Shown: one piece after another, positions 35,001 through 48,480 of the stretch
Numbering within the stretch: the first letter of the stretch is position 1
How the letters are laid out: each line of letters starts with the position of its first letter
Assembly (NCBI GenBank): GCA_021234155.1
Contig: JAJEKV010000049.1
Span: forward strand, 7,439,727-7,503,726
DNA: 64,000 nucleotides
From: Isoetes taiwanensis
Lineage: Eukaryota > Streptophyta > Lycopodiopsida > Isoetales > Isoetaceae
Reading direction: 5' to 3'
Translations under genes and position numbers: made by a program
The notes under the pieces: model-generated
Database searches by the model: none
The model's input: only the letters and a program-made list of their open reading frames with translations
Told to the model about the DNA's origin: nothing

Positions 35001-37620
35001 AATAATCCTTAACATGTGCTTAGGGGCTATGAATCCTTTTCCTTCCCAATGTAGAAAAGTGGCCTATAGGGGTATTACTCATTTCACCTATTTAATGACT
35101 TTAGCTCTTACTGAGCTCTGCTGATCGTGAGCTAGCTGATTTGGGATGAGGAGAATGAAAGATTATATAATACCATCAAGGCTTGCTTGGTCGTGGTATC
35201 CGCATAAATGAAGACATCCAGCTGGCATTTCATAAGGGAAAAATTTGCTATAAAGTCACTGACATAAGTTTTCTTTGACAAGAAGTTAGCACCCCTCTCT
35301 TACATACTAAGTGGGATATTTCGTTGATGGCACTGGATAGTTTGAGATTCATGTGGAATTCCTCCTATCAATCCTAACATCAAATCTTTCTTTATCCGGC
35401 AAATGCACAAGGCTTTGGCCACTAATTCCAAGAGAGGATTTAGGATTAAATATGACTTCTTACTTTGTGTGAGAGATGCTCTGTGTGAGCCCCAGATGAG
35501 GATCACCTTTCGTGAATTGCCTTGGTCAATGGGTTCTTGAGTTGGCAGCCTATTGATTTCCAATATCCCGCATCTCTCCAAATTGCCTTGGTTGGATATA
35601 TTGTTTCCATAATCCCGTGGATTGAGAATTTATATCCTCCTCCTCGAGAATGTGGAAGGCTAGAAACACTCCTCTACTTTTAATGAGGAGATTGTTTGGC
35701 CTAAGGTCGGCCATTGAACAAATTCAAGTTTGATATCAAATGGATTAATGAGGCATTTAATTGCTACACATCCTCTTTGGCTCTTCGTGCAACATTTTGG
35801 TGGGATGTAATAGTCGGAATGGGATCGAATTAACTTCAAGGATTAATTCTAGATTAATTCTATGTGGCTAGATCTGGCCGGGCCAATCCTAAGAAGATAC
35901 TCATGGAGATCAATGCCGATGCGACTGTTCTTGAGGTATGGACGAGTATTGGCATTGATTTGTTATCTATTTACATTCTCAAACTCTAGTTATGCCAATT
36001 TTGCGTAAATAGGAGCATGATTTCATTTTATGATGCCATTTCAATCATATTTGTTGTCCAGCCTAGATGGCTTGAGCCTGGTTTAAGCACTATCCTTCTA
36101 TCCCTTAGTGAAACTTGAGTGCATTCTCTTTGTTAGAAATAGAATACGGATCTATTTATACTATTTCAATGCTAGCAACGCATAAGAATACACCAAATTT
36201 CCATCGAATATAAGTATGGATGTACCCCATGTCAAAGCAATTATGTGAGCAACCAAAGCATATAAGCATTTTGAACCCATTTGATTCTAATGCTTATACA
36301 TGGGACTTAATTGAGTTTTACTAAGTGCAATGTCGAGAATGACCTTGATAAACTTGATTCCTGATGCAAAATGTCTTAGACATCAGATACTACTATAAAG
36401 AACTTCGTAAATATAAGTGCCGCACGTATCATAGGTGCATCACTAATGCTCTTCGGTGGAATAGGCATAGGTCATAATACGGATGATTTTGGTGAGACTT
36501 CGTCTCATGGATGCAAAATGTCTTGGACATCAAATGCCTATATAAACCTTTATGCAGGACAATCTAAAGCTAAATCTAAATGCATTTTGAACCTTATGAG
36601 ACACCTAAGGCTAAATCCAAATGCATTTTGAGCCGCATCACTTATTAAGGACAGAAAGCAAAAACTACAACGCCACCGCGGGAAATTAGGCAAGGTACAA
36701 GACATGAAAGTATGCTGTTTACACAATCCAAAAGGTCAAAAACTTCCTCCCTTTGACAATAAACAATGTTGTGAGAAAGTTTCACATCTAATGTTAAGCA
36801 TTAGCAAATAATAAGCATATGTTGTCCTTTAGGGACACTAACCACGTACATTAAAACCATTCTAGAATCTTTCATACAAACACTCCATTTAATTCTTTAC
36901 AATTACACAACAACTACAAATTCTTATCATTTAGGAGGCTATCTTAGGTGAATAGTTCTTATAATTTTAAGTAGCTAGGTGATTTAAAGAACATTGCGAA
37001 GCTCTATACCATATGAAGTTGCATCTAATGTAGCTAACCTACACTAATACAAAAAGAAATACACAACCTACTTTTTCCTTCTTCTTTAACCCTCTAACTT
37101 CAACTTATGCCACTACAACCACTAAAACTTTCAACTATAAAAATCCCACCACTATGCCATAATTTCACAACCAATGAAAACATCAGACTAAAAATTCACC
37201 TCTCTCTTGCCTTCCTTTTGCATCTGTCAAGTTCAAGATCTAATTGCTATTGTTTCAAGTATCGAACGACACTTATGGATGTCCATTATGATATTAATTA
37301 GCTAGATGTGCTTAATTCATGCTATCCTAGGCACGAAAAGGGTGCACTCCCAAGTCATGCAAACAATCCAAAGTTAGTTGACAAAAACATTAAAAAGCAT
37401 AGCAACTTATGAAAACATTGAGTTTGCGCCTGCTCCCTAATGGTGAACCCTTTTGTTTTATTTTATGTATTATGTGGGTTGCTGACAAAACATTTAAAAT
37501 ATAACAATTAAGCCAAACTTCTAATGTAAAAACACCAAATTTGTGTCACTTCCTTTCAGACCACACTTTCATCTACGCTACGAATACCCAACCTAAATAA
37601 ATATAAGATTACTTCAGATA
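35001..37620. other. LINE 3' part or flank, then short repeats
   Basis: 35001-35900 may hold the RNase H or tail of the LINE above, but I could not read motifs. At 36363-36397 the block gatgcaaaatgtcttagaca recurs at 36509-36543 with a g for a. At 36565-36634 aaatctaaatgcattttgaa appears twice about 40 bases apart. The rest is AT-rich with no supported gene. Confidence 0.4.
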
Positions 37621-37623
37621 GAA

Positions 37624-37640
37624 GAAAAAAAAAAAAAAAC
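37624..37640. repeat. Poly-A run
   Basis: About seventeen A after gatagaag. It could be the tail of a plus-oriented retroelement, but no element end is recognisable directly upstream. Confidence 0.7.
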
Positions 37641-38086
37641 TAGCAAAAAGCACACCGTGAAGGCCGCAAGTGTAAGGCCAATACACTGCTAGGATAGGAT
37701 ACAAGATAAGAGTTTTGAACGCCTTCAGAGTTACAGGGAATCTTGACAACATGCTCTCATGAATCACTAGGACAACAAGATGATATAATAATAATTTCAA
37801 GACAATAGTCTCCTAGGCATGAGATGCATTTATGTGTCTCATGTTTGCAAGAGAGCAAGTACAAAAATCTGGAGTAGGCTTTAAGCCTCCAAATTGACTC
37901 AATGATTAAAGAGTGTTTTGGCTTTTGCCAACTTATTTGAAGCAACTAAATAAAGGCTTGTGGTGGCATTAATTCATGGCCTCATAATGGTCTCATCTCT
38001 AATTTTTCTACATTTAAGTTCTTGCCACTGGTGGTGTTGAAATTCTTTTATTTTATTTTTCTACATTTGAATTACACAGGTGTTGG

Positions 38087-38205
38087 TACTGTCATGGATC
38101 CATTGTCTCTAAGTGAGATATGTAAATATATGGGCCTACAAAAAAAACTAGCAATATATTGCCAAAACATAAAGAAATGGCAGAAGCCTGTATGGGCTAC
38201 ATGTT
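38087..38205 (+). CDS. Possible exon, unnamed
   Basis: A plus-strand block opens after a good acceptor context (a T-rich stretch, then gaattacacag) and reads VMDPLSLSEICKYMGLQKKL, followed by a Lys-rich tail, up to about 38205. The amino-acid composition looks like protein rather than random translation, but I know no family with this sequence and no donor site is convincing. The block lies 650 bases from a better exon candidate on the opposite strand. It may be a gene remnant or chance. Confidence 0.2.
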
Positions 38206-38844
38206 AATGTTAATGGTTAATTTCTAGCCCGCCAGAACATTCAGCATCCTTCAACTAGTGTAACGCCATGGCATAATGTGGGTGATACAAAGAGACTCAA
38301 GTCTTGAGGTTTGAAAACCACAAAGCACTATGAACTAAAATAATAGCATGTGCAGTTCATGAACAGTACCCATTCAGAACCCATCAAAGCTGTCATTACC
38401 TATATGCATTCTGGCATGAGACAAAACATTATTTCTAAAAAGTAAAAATTTGAAATCATTACTTCTGCACATATATCTCGTCCTTTTACCTGTCTGTAAA
38501 GTAACATGCACTTAACTGGTTTCCATACAGCTGGAAGAAGGCAACTTCAAGCAATTTGTTTGAAATCTTGGACAATGGTCAGTTCTAGTAGAGCTATGAT
38601 TTGAAACATGGTAACCTTGAAGGTATCAGAACTACAAACATGTTATCTCTCAAAACAGAAGAAAACAAGACAAACCAAGGAATTCCTATTATAGCTGATC
38701 TCATGGTGCTGCCAGCAGCTTCTTACAATCATATGCTTAATAACAATATGTATTGTTTGACTTTCTATAATCTAAGGAATGATCTTGTGGTGGCAAATGC
38801 AGGACAGCACAGAGTCTGTCTAGGGATGATGAGGAGGAGCATAC

Positions 38845-38974
38845 CTGAAGCAATTTAACTTTATTGGAGACTCCAGGAGCAAAAACATAGAATGGGGCTT
38901 CTAATATAACATGATTGTTGCCACATGCAGTCACCCACCCAAATGTAAATACAGTATTCACATCTTTATGTTTG
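38845..38974 (-). CDS. Candidate internal exon of an unnamed host gene
   Basis: On the minus strand a 130-base block sits between an acceptor (gatttgcccag) and a donor (cttcag|gtatgc) and is open throughout in one frame. It reads HKDVNTVFTFGWVTACGNNH, then a stretch ending APGVSNKVKLLQ. The splice sites, the exon length typical for plants and the balanced composition make it the best host-exon candidate outside the methyltransferase. I do not recognise the family. Neighbouring exons could not be placed, so it may be an isolated fragment. The same open frame runs on past the donor to a stop at about 38737. Confidence 0.35.
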
Positions 38975-39714
38975 CTGGGCAAATCAGATGTTTGATTATC
39001 ACATCTTTGTTGGAGACAACATGCTTACAAGCAATTCAATCAGCTTTTTGGGAGTTAAACAGTAATCTGCAGCTTTATAAGTTGACAAAGCACATCTAAG
39101 ATGAGTTACATGTCCTATAATAAACTTGGATAGCAAACCATTTAGCATGAAACTGGGATTTGTTAGCAAGCTGCAAGATAATGATGCTAAGCATCACCTC
39201 TTTTTTACATAATGCTTCCAAAAAGGATAATGCATGCATCTCTAACTGGCATATAAAAGGATCAATCTTCTTCATTTATGTTTGAAAGCCTGCTGCTTAA
39301 GCATTAGAGATCCACTTGGCCAATACCCCAAGTACTTTGGTAACACCCATCAAGCCATGTCTCACCTCCAGCAAGGCTCAATGGAGGAGCACTTACTTAT
39401 TGTAACTCACTGGCTCAAGCCTGTGATATCATAATTTAATTCTCACTGAGTGTAACAAAGAAGTGAAATCCCTTATACAAGAAGCCTTGAATGGCTACAG
39501 GCAGATATAATGCTGGCATATTGCGGCAGATACCTATGCTCACATTGCCCAAACAATAGCATCGCCCAAGCATGAAGACATTTCATGCTTCATTGTAATG
39601 AGAAACACAAACTCTGGCACACTAGAAGACAGATATAGATGTACATGTCTATATGAAGTGTGAGAGCACACATAAAGAGCATCATTTGCAGCAGCATACA
39701 AGCTATTATTAAGC

Positions 39715-40580
39715 GATAGACCACATACCTATTAAATAAAGGAAAACTAACCCCTTTTTTTCCCTTTATATTGTCAACGTCATACTCCATTTATCTTGCA
39801 AATACAAACTAAAGTATCACCATGCTGGCTATTTAGCGCCGCTGCTTTTTACAAATTTCAGATAATAATAATAGTGCATATAGTTTAGCGTAGGCTAGTT
39901 TCCAAGTGCGGTGGAACTCAAATTATAACATATAACAACAAGAAACACCCCCTATCTGGCGACTACTTTTATTTTGAAAGCGATATTATAAAGCATCTCA
40001 ACTCCAAAAACCATGACTCCTCATTTCTATCATCTTGTTGCTTAATTCATTATTTATTATATTCTCCATCTTCCCTCTTCTTATTATATTCTGGAGTACG
40101 TGCTGCACGCGCAGGCTATTCGGTCGCAGATAGGGCGCTTCTAATCTGACTATAATGATCGTTACCTAATAGTAAGTATGGAAGAATCTTTAATTGAATA
40201 TTGTATCAGAGAGCAAGACGCCTTCGCAGCTGTGCGACAAAGCGATCTTTTATTTTTTCACGCGTTACCTAGGTTTAGCAAGCAAGACGCCAAAAGGATC
40301 TAAAAACATATAAAATTTTTGAGGATCATTTTATTTTTTCATGTACCCAGCAATGGCGACGGATTTTAAAACATGGAGATCCCTTTATCATGTCCATTGT
40401 TCTTCTTATCGACGCCTTTCATCACGCAGCGTAAAAGATCTTCATCATATGCCGCGCCTCCCTTATAAAGTTCATGTCCATCCTGCCTCCTTATCTGATT
40501 CTTCCCCACATGCAAAAGACTTATCAGCTTGTAACAAGTAATATGTTGAAAATGGTTTCCTCATCCGGAATGCTTATCGA
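39715..40580 (+). repeat. Long direct repeat of about 0.85 kb, first copy (possible LTR)
   Basis: From about gaccacatacctattaaata to about tttcctcatccggaatgc it matches 52480-53300 in the same order and strand. Shared landmarks are aaaactaaccc, tttatattgtcaacg, ataataataatagtgcatat, caagaaacaccc, aattcattatttattatatt, ttacctaatagtaagt, gaagaatctttaattgaata, gatcttttattttttca, ggattttaaaacatgg and ttataaagttc. The two copies lie about 12.7 kb apart with a gypsy RT remnant between them. LTR status is an inference; I see no clean TG/CA ends, primer site or polypurine tract. Confidence 0.75.
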
Positions 40581-43500
40581 CATTCCGATTCAGCCAGCTG
40601 CACCTCTCCCATCGAAATCCTTTCAGCCAATTTCAGCCCCTCTGCTAGAAATTGATCTATCTTAGAATGATTTATCCTGAGGTCGGGCTGTACATCCCTC
40701 TGAGAGTGAAACATACCGGAAGCTCTAGTAAGTCATTTTAGCTTAATCTATGCTGTAAAGTCCGTCAATTGCGCCTAAAATTGGTCATAAGGTTAGAGCA
40801 TTTTTTCTCGGCGACCAAATTATATAGCCGAATCCTCAGAATCCCTTTAAGAAAACAAAGAAATCTTGTAAGAAACAGAGATTTAAGTGTTTTGAGAGGC
40901 TTATTGCTGGAATCCACCTTACAAGTTTATTGAAGCAAAAAATCCCAAAATTTCTTCATGAATGCCATAAAAGGTTCAGATGCCCTACCAACATTCTCGT
41001 GAGTCCAAGAATTTTGTATATTCAATCAAAATTCCACCCAACGTGATGTGCCCAGACCCTATCTCGCGCCTGCACAGATGTTTCTGTTGATTCCTTTGCA
41101 CTGGATAAGGTTTTTGTATCGTGCCAGCTTTAATGGCTCTTAATTTTGAGCATGTAGCACGCTGGCGTCGAAACCGCGCCTTTTGTTTTAAATTTGAGCT
41201 TCCGTGCGTCACCCATGGGCCAGGTCTGTAAAAGAAACGTAATCGCTTTATGGCCAAATGTCTCCTGATCTTAAATGAACAAACAAAAATTTGAGTGATC
41301 TATCCTTAGTGATTTTTTACATAACCTCCTAGGGACATGTAAGGCTCCAGTTACTTCAACCGCTGCTTGTTAAAGAGTTTACAAGGAGGTTTATAGAGCC
41401 ATGAATAATTAGTAGTATTACTCCTTCAGAGTGGGTCAGCGACTAGACCAAGCTTATGCGTGTCAATCCTTTTTGCTTAGTCCAAAATTACGGTATGGAG
41501 CCAAGGGACATAACAGTAGAAAAGCTAAGGAAGAGAAGTAGGGAGCAGAACTGAATGCCGAATATTAGTATTGCTGTATGGAACTGGCTGGGGAAAATGC
41601 CGATGCCAGTGGATGGCCGAGGGAAGAGAAGTCCTGAGCCGCATGCGGGAGCTGTGCCATAGCGGAGCCATAGGACTTTGCGATTAGTCGAAGCATATTT
41701 ACATCTACGTAAAACAAGTTAAGTTAACTAATGGAATGCCTTGACTCATGAGGCCGCTATTGTAACATGTGTTTTGTGCATTGCCATAGTTTGCCATAGC
41801 TAGTATATGAATTCAGCGTGAGCAAAGACTCTTTTTACGAACCCTTTTAAGATATCTTATTATAGTGGGGAAACCTAGGAGTTCTTGCCAGTCCAAGATT
41901 AAATTATACATTGTGTGCCTAGTTCAGTGGAACCTTTTAAGAATAGGAGGCTATTTGATACGAAGGAGTTTTCATGTTTCCCTGCTTTATAATTCTGGCA
42001 ATGAGATGTTGTCACTCTCCTGTTATGAAATATCTTGGTATGAAAACCCTTATTCTATTGTATTACATTGTTTAGAAAGATGGCTGTGGAGTATTCCTAT
42101 GATATCTCGTATTGGATCAACCCGTGAAGGTTATTGGTGTAATATTCTATCTTTTAAAGTCAGTGAGATGGATGATGTGTTGCATCTTGCATTGCAAAAC
42201 GCACCACCTTCGAGCGCGGAATGGCCGCGGAGACCCCCATCATCCCGCCTGCATGGCTGGGACGGATTGGGTGGCATGTTATACGCCCAGCACCTTCTGA
42301 GGGGGTGGGATGCACAACTCCACAACCCAGCGATGGCCCGGACACGGAGAAAGCAAACCCCCGTGACGCGGCTGCATGGAGAGTGGTGTCTCCCGTGTGG
42401 TCGAACCCAAGCGATTACGCTTTGGCATATGTGCATAAGCATACACAAGATTGTGATATGAGATTTGTAAACACATGCTTGTAGTCCTGAGTTCTAACTT
42501 CAATGGGCATAGTGGAGCAGCAAAATTGTTTGTTGTTCTTATCTTTGATGGATATAGATTACTTTTGTGTGATGTTATATGTGGAATTGCCCCGTAGCTG
42601 ACGCTGCATGCTCCCCAAATGCGCCTCCCCATTCTAGTCCCTGTGGACTAAACTCTAGTGGAATCTCGTTTGTGTATGCTTGGCAGAGTGGCACGCCCTC
42701 GAAGCGAGAACGTGCAAGCATCGTGAGGGAGTCCAGCGGATGGGTTTACTATGGAGAAGGTTTTATTCATCCAATGACCTTGGTGGGAGGAGACCTTCCT
42801 GATCGCACTGGTGTTAAGTGGAAGCCATTGGTGTGCCTTAATTAGATGAGTTTCGGGTTCAGATGTAAATAATTCGATTTAGCGGAAGCATAAATATTGC
42901 TTTCAGTATATAAGTCTTTCTGGCGAATACTTAACTGGATGTTAAATGTGTGTTGCAAGTAAACGCTTCCAGACCAAGCGGGACTAGGTCCGCTTTCAGG
43001 CGCTTCCCTCACTATCGAGGTGCATTTTCCCCTCATAGTATCAAGTGCAACTCTTTGAAGACGATATCTATTTGTTTATCTTTATAATTGTGGTTTTTGG
43101 CTAGGCCGTATACATTTTTCTTTTTATTAAGTGCTATGAATCCAAGCGCTTCTAAAAGCTGCGTCGAGGGTAATAATCAAGAGAGGGGGATTGTAGAGTA
43201 TAGAATAGATCTAAACGAGAATAATAATTATTTAAATTGCATAGTCTTTTCGTGTCTTCAAAGAAATAATATCATATGTGGACAAAACCTAGGCTACGTA
43301 ATTTATGTAAATAATTCTTAACCCAGAAGCCTTGCACCCAATAGATGGCTTAACATCTTTAAGAGCAATAATGTGAAGCCTAAGTCTCGCACTATGGCAA
43401 GACCTGAAAGCAACGCGAAACACCAGGAACAAGGGATACTAGCTAAGGTAGCAAAGTTAGAATGGGCAAGTATGACCTCGTGAAATGATTATTCAAAGCA

Positions 43501-43700
43501 GGCTAACCAATAATGGATTTACAGTAAGAAGAAACTATCCTAGTACTTCAAGCACTTTTACAATCAAAGCTACGAAAGTCATTTCAATGCAATGATGTCA
43601 ACCAAAAAGCTAGGGTGTACATGTATATTAAAGAGATGAGGCCACATACATTTAAGCTAGAAGTCAGCCGACCCCAATCGCAGAGTAAGAAGGAAGATGC
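40581..43700. other. Region without a recognised gene
   Basis: Includes the longest open frame of the window (41865-42461, 198 codons) with the opposite strand also open at 42131-42448, so neither is persuasive. The segment 42579-42845 reads SKRERASIVRESSGWVYYGE in one frame without a known family. 42190-42420 is richer in GC than its surroundings. If 39715-40580 is an LTR this would be leader and gag of that element, but no zinc knuckle or primer site was seen. Confidence 0.35.
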
Positions 43701-44640
43701 TAATTTCAACGCTGCCGAGGCCAAATTGCTAAGCCACCAAGGAGTTTCGCTGATATAATCCTTGCATGAAACTTGAGACCTTCCTTCCTATAGAGGCTTT
43801 AGGTGTGAAATCACTCTTGCATTAGATGCAAAACCAAACCAAAGAAAGCTCCTTATAGAATGAGCACCCCCGAAAGCCGCTAACTCAAGAAGCAATTAGC
43901 GAGTTGCTTGAGCTTTGAATTTATTCAATCTAGTGTGTGTCATCCTTCAGACACCCATCCTCTTCGCGAAGAAAAATGGAAGTTTGAGAATGCATAGACT
44001 ATTGACAACTCAACAAAGGCATAATTAAGAACAAGTATGTCTGCTATGGGGCGTGATGTCTTGATAGTCCAGCTCCAAGGAGCTTTAAACTCTTCCAAGA
44101 TAGACTTAAAATCCGAGCACCACCGTAGTCAAGGATGTTGAGGAAGACATCTATATAAGACCGCTTTTAGGAATATAGTATGGGTAATCGGCCAATTCAT
44201 GATAATTGCTCTTTGGTCTATGAAATGCTTCCGGTGTTTTCATACTTGATGAGTTCAGTCATCATTTCTTCAACGCATATCCTCATCTACATCAAGTCAA
44301 TGGCGGTCCACTTGAGAAGGTCAAGGCGGGAAAAAAATTCGAGACTACCTCACCTTTTGGCAAGCTTTCAAAGTGCCACTTAGAGTATTTAAGTCATGTC
44401 ATATCAAAGAGTGGAATCCCTTACCAATCCATCCAAGATTGAAGCTGCAATGGCCAAAGCATCTGTAATGTGCCGGAACCAAGAAGCTTTTTGGATCTTG
44501 CGTATATTATAAGAATTTTTGTGAAGAAATTAGCTAAGTGGCAGTACCCCGACATTCCTCACTAAAGCACTAGAAAGTCAAAACTTAGGTTGCACATTGA
44601 TTTAGGAATGTTCAAACTTCTATTGACAGTTTTAACGGCC
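43700..44640 (+). pseudogene. Ty3/gypsy reverse transcriptase remnant
   Basis: Plus-strand motifs of a gypsy RT appear in order. PYRMSTPE (43851-43874) is the entry to the domain. PILFAKKKNGSL follows at about 43952-43990, then CIDY-QLNKGIIKNKYV (about 43992-44040). QLQGALNSSKIDLKS, with the first catalytic Asp, lies at about 44069-44113. YKTAFRN is at about 44155 and a FEFMIM-LFGLTNAP-like segment at 44190-44230. ILIYIKSMAVHL sits at about 44279-44315, where the YIDDILIYS box should be; the Asp pair is not readable. LSKCHLEYLSHVISKSGIP at 44360-44415 follows with shifts. Minus-strand frames over this region are shadows. RNase H and integrase were not found downstream, so the element is deleted or decayed. 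Confidence 0.8.
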
Positions 44641-47600
44641 TCCACAAAGACCGCTGTCAATCTCTACCGTGACTCCAAGTAAGGATAAGCTGGTAGCAAC
44701 AAATGTAAGCAAGAATCAAGAACGAGGGAGTCTCATATGCAAAGAGGTGAAGAGTAGTGTGGCCAACTACCTAAGAAGATGAATGATGCCAAACAACTAT
44801 CCAAAAGCACTATCAAGGAGCATCTAGTACAGTAAGAGTTCTTCATATGTAGAAGCACTACTACTGGCATGAAAATTCTTTAGCCAGTCACTAAACCAAA
44901 TGTAACCTCCGCAAGATATTAAGATGGAACCTCCTCAAACTTAATTCAGGGCGCTGCCGGACAGGCCGCCCATCAGAGACTGAAAGACGCTGCGGCAATG
45001 CCATCTCCATCTCTTGGTCGTTTACCCAAAGAAGAAGATAGAGGAAGCCAGCCCTTCCAAGCATGGAATTTAAGTATGTATGGGTTAAGTCTTTGCAAGC
45101 AAGAACACAAGGGCTGACAACTAAAAAAACCTTCAAAGCATTTAAAAAGGAAGGCAAATTTTATATCAATGAATAAGTTATCGTGACTAAAAGTGCCTAA
45201 GTAAGAAAGCCAATCTTTACCCGACATATTACTATAATAGCTCATTGTAGTAGTTTTTTTTAAAATTTTGTTTAAATTGCTTTTCTAGTGTAATTACTAA
45301 TATTTTAAAAAGCAAATGAAGTCAAATCATAGAGAGAGAAGAATATAATAAACTGAGGGATGGCTGCGTGATCAAATGCTTTATCTATTTATTTTTGTTG
45401 ACATGTAAGCAATGAGAAAGATCAAGTATTATATAAGAGATAAATGGATTTGTTACAAAGATGTTTTAGTCATTTAGATGCATCATAGAATTGTTCTGGT
45501 GAAAAGGTATAATTGCATTTAAGTCGATTCATATTGCAACCGCGAAACCATCTAATTATTTGTAGGCTTTTTGCCGTGGATTGATGGTTTGGGCTAATAG
45601 TGTGCTTATTCAGAATCTTTCATCCTTAACGATGTGTGCCGCAGGCTGGGTTAGCTGCTGAAGGAAGGAAGGAAGGAAGGAAAGGAAGTATATTTTAACG
45701 CAGAATCTAGTATGAGACGGTTTTACAATTTAGCTTAAAAGTTTTCAAACACAAAATAAAACCAATAAACCCCCTGCATACAATGTGTCTCGGCATTAAT
45801 CGATGAAACCCCGTGGTGGAGGAAAAACCCTTGTGTGTAGGCTGAGAGGCCCTATTCGGGGGCTTCAAATTCTTCACAGGTTGCAGGGATTGACATCTCT
45901 GACGGTGGAGACTTGCGTATCGTAGACGCAGCATAAGCCAAATTATCGCATAGCCACAAGCCGAAGAAAGCAAAAGTCCAAAAGCCATACCAAGTAAGTA
46001 GGAGGGCTGGGTCATTATAAAAGTGAAAGATAATGTGAGAAATGAGTTGAATTCGTGCTTTTATCGCCCCGGAGGAGACCAATTCGGGTCGCCTATGACC
46101 CAAACAAAGTGAATACAACAAGCATATTAATTTTAGATTTCAAAAACCATCTCTGAGAGGGCTTTAGAGAAAACTCCATCAAGAATGTGTATGCTTCCTA
46201 AATGAAAGCCCTCAAGCAGTTACATTATAAGATTTCATAGATCGTTGGCTATTAAGAAAATTCTACCTCTTTTGATGAAGACTAAGCACGCTTATTTTAA
46301 ATGGGATTACCTTGATATAGGATATTGCAAATTGCGCAAGCATAACCATACCGTGCTGGTAGGCCAACGTACATGTATTATTCTTGCTTGTTCAACCGAT
46401 GCTAGTTTAATAGCATCTTCTTAGTTTAGTAATTTACAACAGTAATTAGTTTAAAAGTAAAAGAAGATTTAAAGGTGTTCTCGACTAAATAAATAGTCAA
46501 TCTCTTCAACCAAATGGATTAGGAGGCGTGCGCATATGCCTTCTAATGTGCAACCCGCCAGTATCCCTAGCTTCCACCCCTCATGCGCCTAAAATGTGCC
46601 TCTCATTATAATCAATATTCTATTGAAAAATCTTTTACTTGAAAATAGAGGAAAAATAAACTTTCAATCGCTAAACTTAAACTCAATATCAAACCTATCA
46701 TGTACAATAATTAAGTCAGGGAAATTCTATACCAATTTATAAATACTACTAATCCAACAACACAAATTAACCAAGAATCACCCTCCTAGAAGAAATAGGC
46801 CACTTCCTAAATGCTCTGAGATCCCAGAGAATTGGGTCACATAGCTCCCAGAAAACCAAGTCCAAAGAGAACGACATTACAACCCTTATTTTTAAGTATA
46901 TGTCAAACCCAAGTTTCACATGGATCAAGAACATAAATCCTCTTTAAAAATTCAGAATCGGAGCAAAAATCCCATGAAAAGTAGGAACCGTAAGTCCTTC
47001 TCACCCCTATTTGGTGCGATGAGACTGTGCAAACATGGAGAAATACTGAGAGCGTACATGTGCCATAATTCCAGCTAAGATCAGTCCTGCAGTGGTTATT
47101 ACAAATTGGGTGATGGGGAACGTCATTATCCATTAAAAAAGTATAGCAAACCTCAAAAATTTATATGAAGTGAAAGTGAGTGGCAGTTATAGTGATAGTA
47201 ATACCAACTCAAGTGATGCAAATGAGGAGTTGGAATAGCGATGATGGAGAGCTGGAGAAGAGATGATGCCGAAATAGTCCATGTTAAAATGATGCATAGT
47301 GACTTTAATGCAGCTTCCACCCGATTCAAGAATTTACGCACGCGTGAATAGATTGAAGAATGGATGGACACTATTGTGGATAGTGGAATGGTTTATCGTA
47401 GAAACCTTTTGAAAGACGAAGAGCTGAATTTAAGCACGTGATACATACCCTAAAATGATAATAATTATGCATCCATTGTTAAGCAGGAGTAGTGTACCTC
47501 TGTTTTAGGCTCTTGGCGAAATTTCAGTGGGATGTGTTTGTCGGGATTGTTGTTGTGACATGGTAAATAGACCCAGAGTTGCGTGGTACATAAATTTTAG

Positions 47601-47750
47601 TTAGTGTGGTTTAATCCAACTGTACGTATCATCCTGCGATCGTATGAACCAAATTAATGCTGGTAAAAGATGTATTGGTGAGTAAAGAGGCGGTGAAATC
47701 CATTAATTGTGATTCTTTGAACTGGCGTATGGCACCTATTGTGATGAGAA
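44641..47750. other. Region without a recognised gene
   Basis: Minus frames at 44891-45245 and 45707-46121 are open but have no known domain; the one at 45852-46121 contains a hydrophobic stretch (LLLTWYGFWTFAFFGLW). A (GGAA)n run lies at 45661-45689. 46700-47150 and 47150-47470 are unremarkable. The region lies inside the interval bounded by the 0.85 kb direct repeats and may be decayed retroelement DNA. Confidence 0.4.
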
Positions 47751-47754
47751 ATGA

Positions 47755-47920
47755 AATGAAAACAAGTCTAAACAAAAATGAAATGAAAATGAAATGAAAA
47801 TGTTGTTTGAAAATGAAAAATGAAATGAAAATGAAAAATGAAAATGAAAATGAAATGAAAATGAAATGAAAATGAAAATGAAACAAAAAAAAAAAAAAAA
47901 AGAGGAAAAGAAAGAAAAGA
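47755..47920. repeat. ATGAAA-type short tandem repeat with poly-A
   Basis: Imperfect alternation of aaaatg and aaatg units from about 47755 to 47882, followed by a run of A (47885-47901) and an agaaaag-rich tail. It generates long Phe/Ser/His-rich open frames on the minus strand (47629-47998), which are artefacts of the repeat. Confidence 0.92.
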
Positions 47921-48199
47921 AAAAAGGAACCAAAAGGCAATACTAGAAGGGCTTTTAGCAAGGCCAACCGGTGAAGGCTTATGTAAATTAGGCTTCACGG
48001 GAATTCTGTCCCCTGTGGATTTAGATAGGCTTCATTTTAAAATCCGCTTCCTTGCGTAAGAATAGAGCGCTAGAACGCTCCTGCTGTACAAAGAGTACTT
48101 GTAAGTGGATATATTAAAGAAACAAATGAGAGTAAGTTCTTCTCTCAAAAGGATCGTACAGAATATGCTCAATTCTTATACCCAAAAGATTGTTTGTTT

Positions 48200-48480
48200 A
48201 AAAACGGTGCTATTCAATGTAAATATACTTCTTTGTTCAAATGCATGAGGGTCCAATGTAATGTTTCATTGGTTAAAATGAAATGATCTTTTTCTTTTGC
48301 AAGCACAACAGATGCAAAAGCTTCGTGTGCAATAAACCAAGAAATCTTCCTTAAAATTTCCCTGTAAACCATGCCCATAGATTTGACAGATTGAAACCCC
48401 CTACAGCGGATGGAGCCCAATTTGCCACTGGAAGTTCGCCACATGGAAATTCCTGGCCGAGGTGCTACTTGATAACTTAG
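48200..48480 (-). other. Open minus-strand block, unnamed
   Basis: The frame 48214-48444 (76 codons) reads ISWFIAHEAFASVVLAKEKD within a composition that could be protein. It contains a possible acceptor, but no family is recognised and no donor is clear. It is listed only so that it can be tested against transcripts. Confidence 0.15.

Noticed and set aside
41865-42461. 198-codon plus-strand frame, longest in the window
   Set aside because: No recognisable domain, opposite strand also open over its second half, and no supporting start or splice context.
47629-47998. Phe/His/Ser-rich minus-strand frames up to 112 codons
   Set aside because: They arise from the ATGAAA-type repeat and adjoining poly-A, with three overlapping frames open at once.
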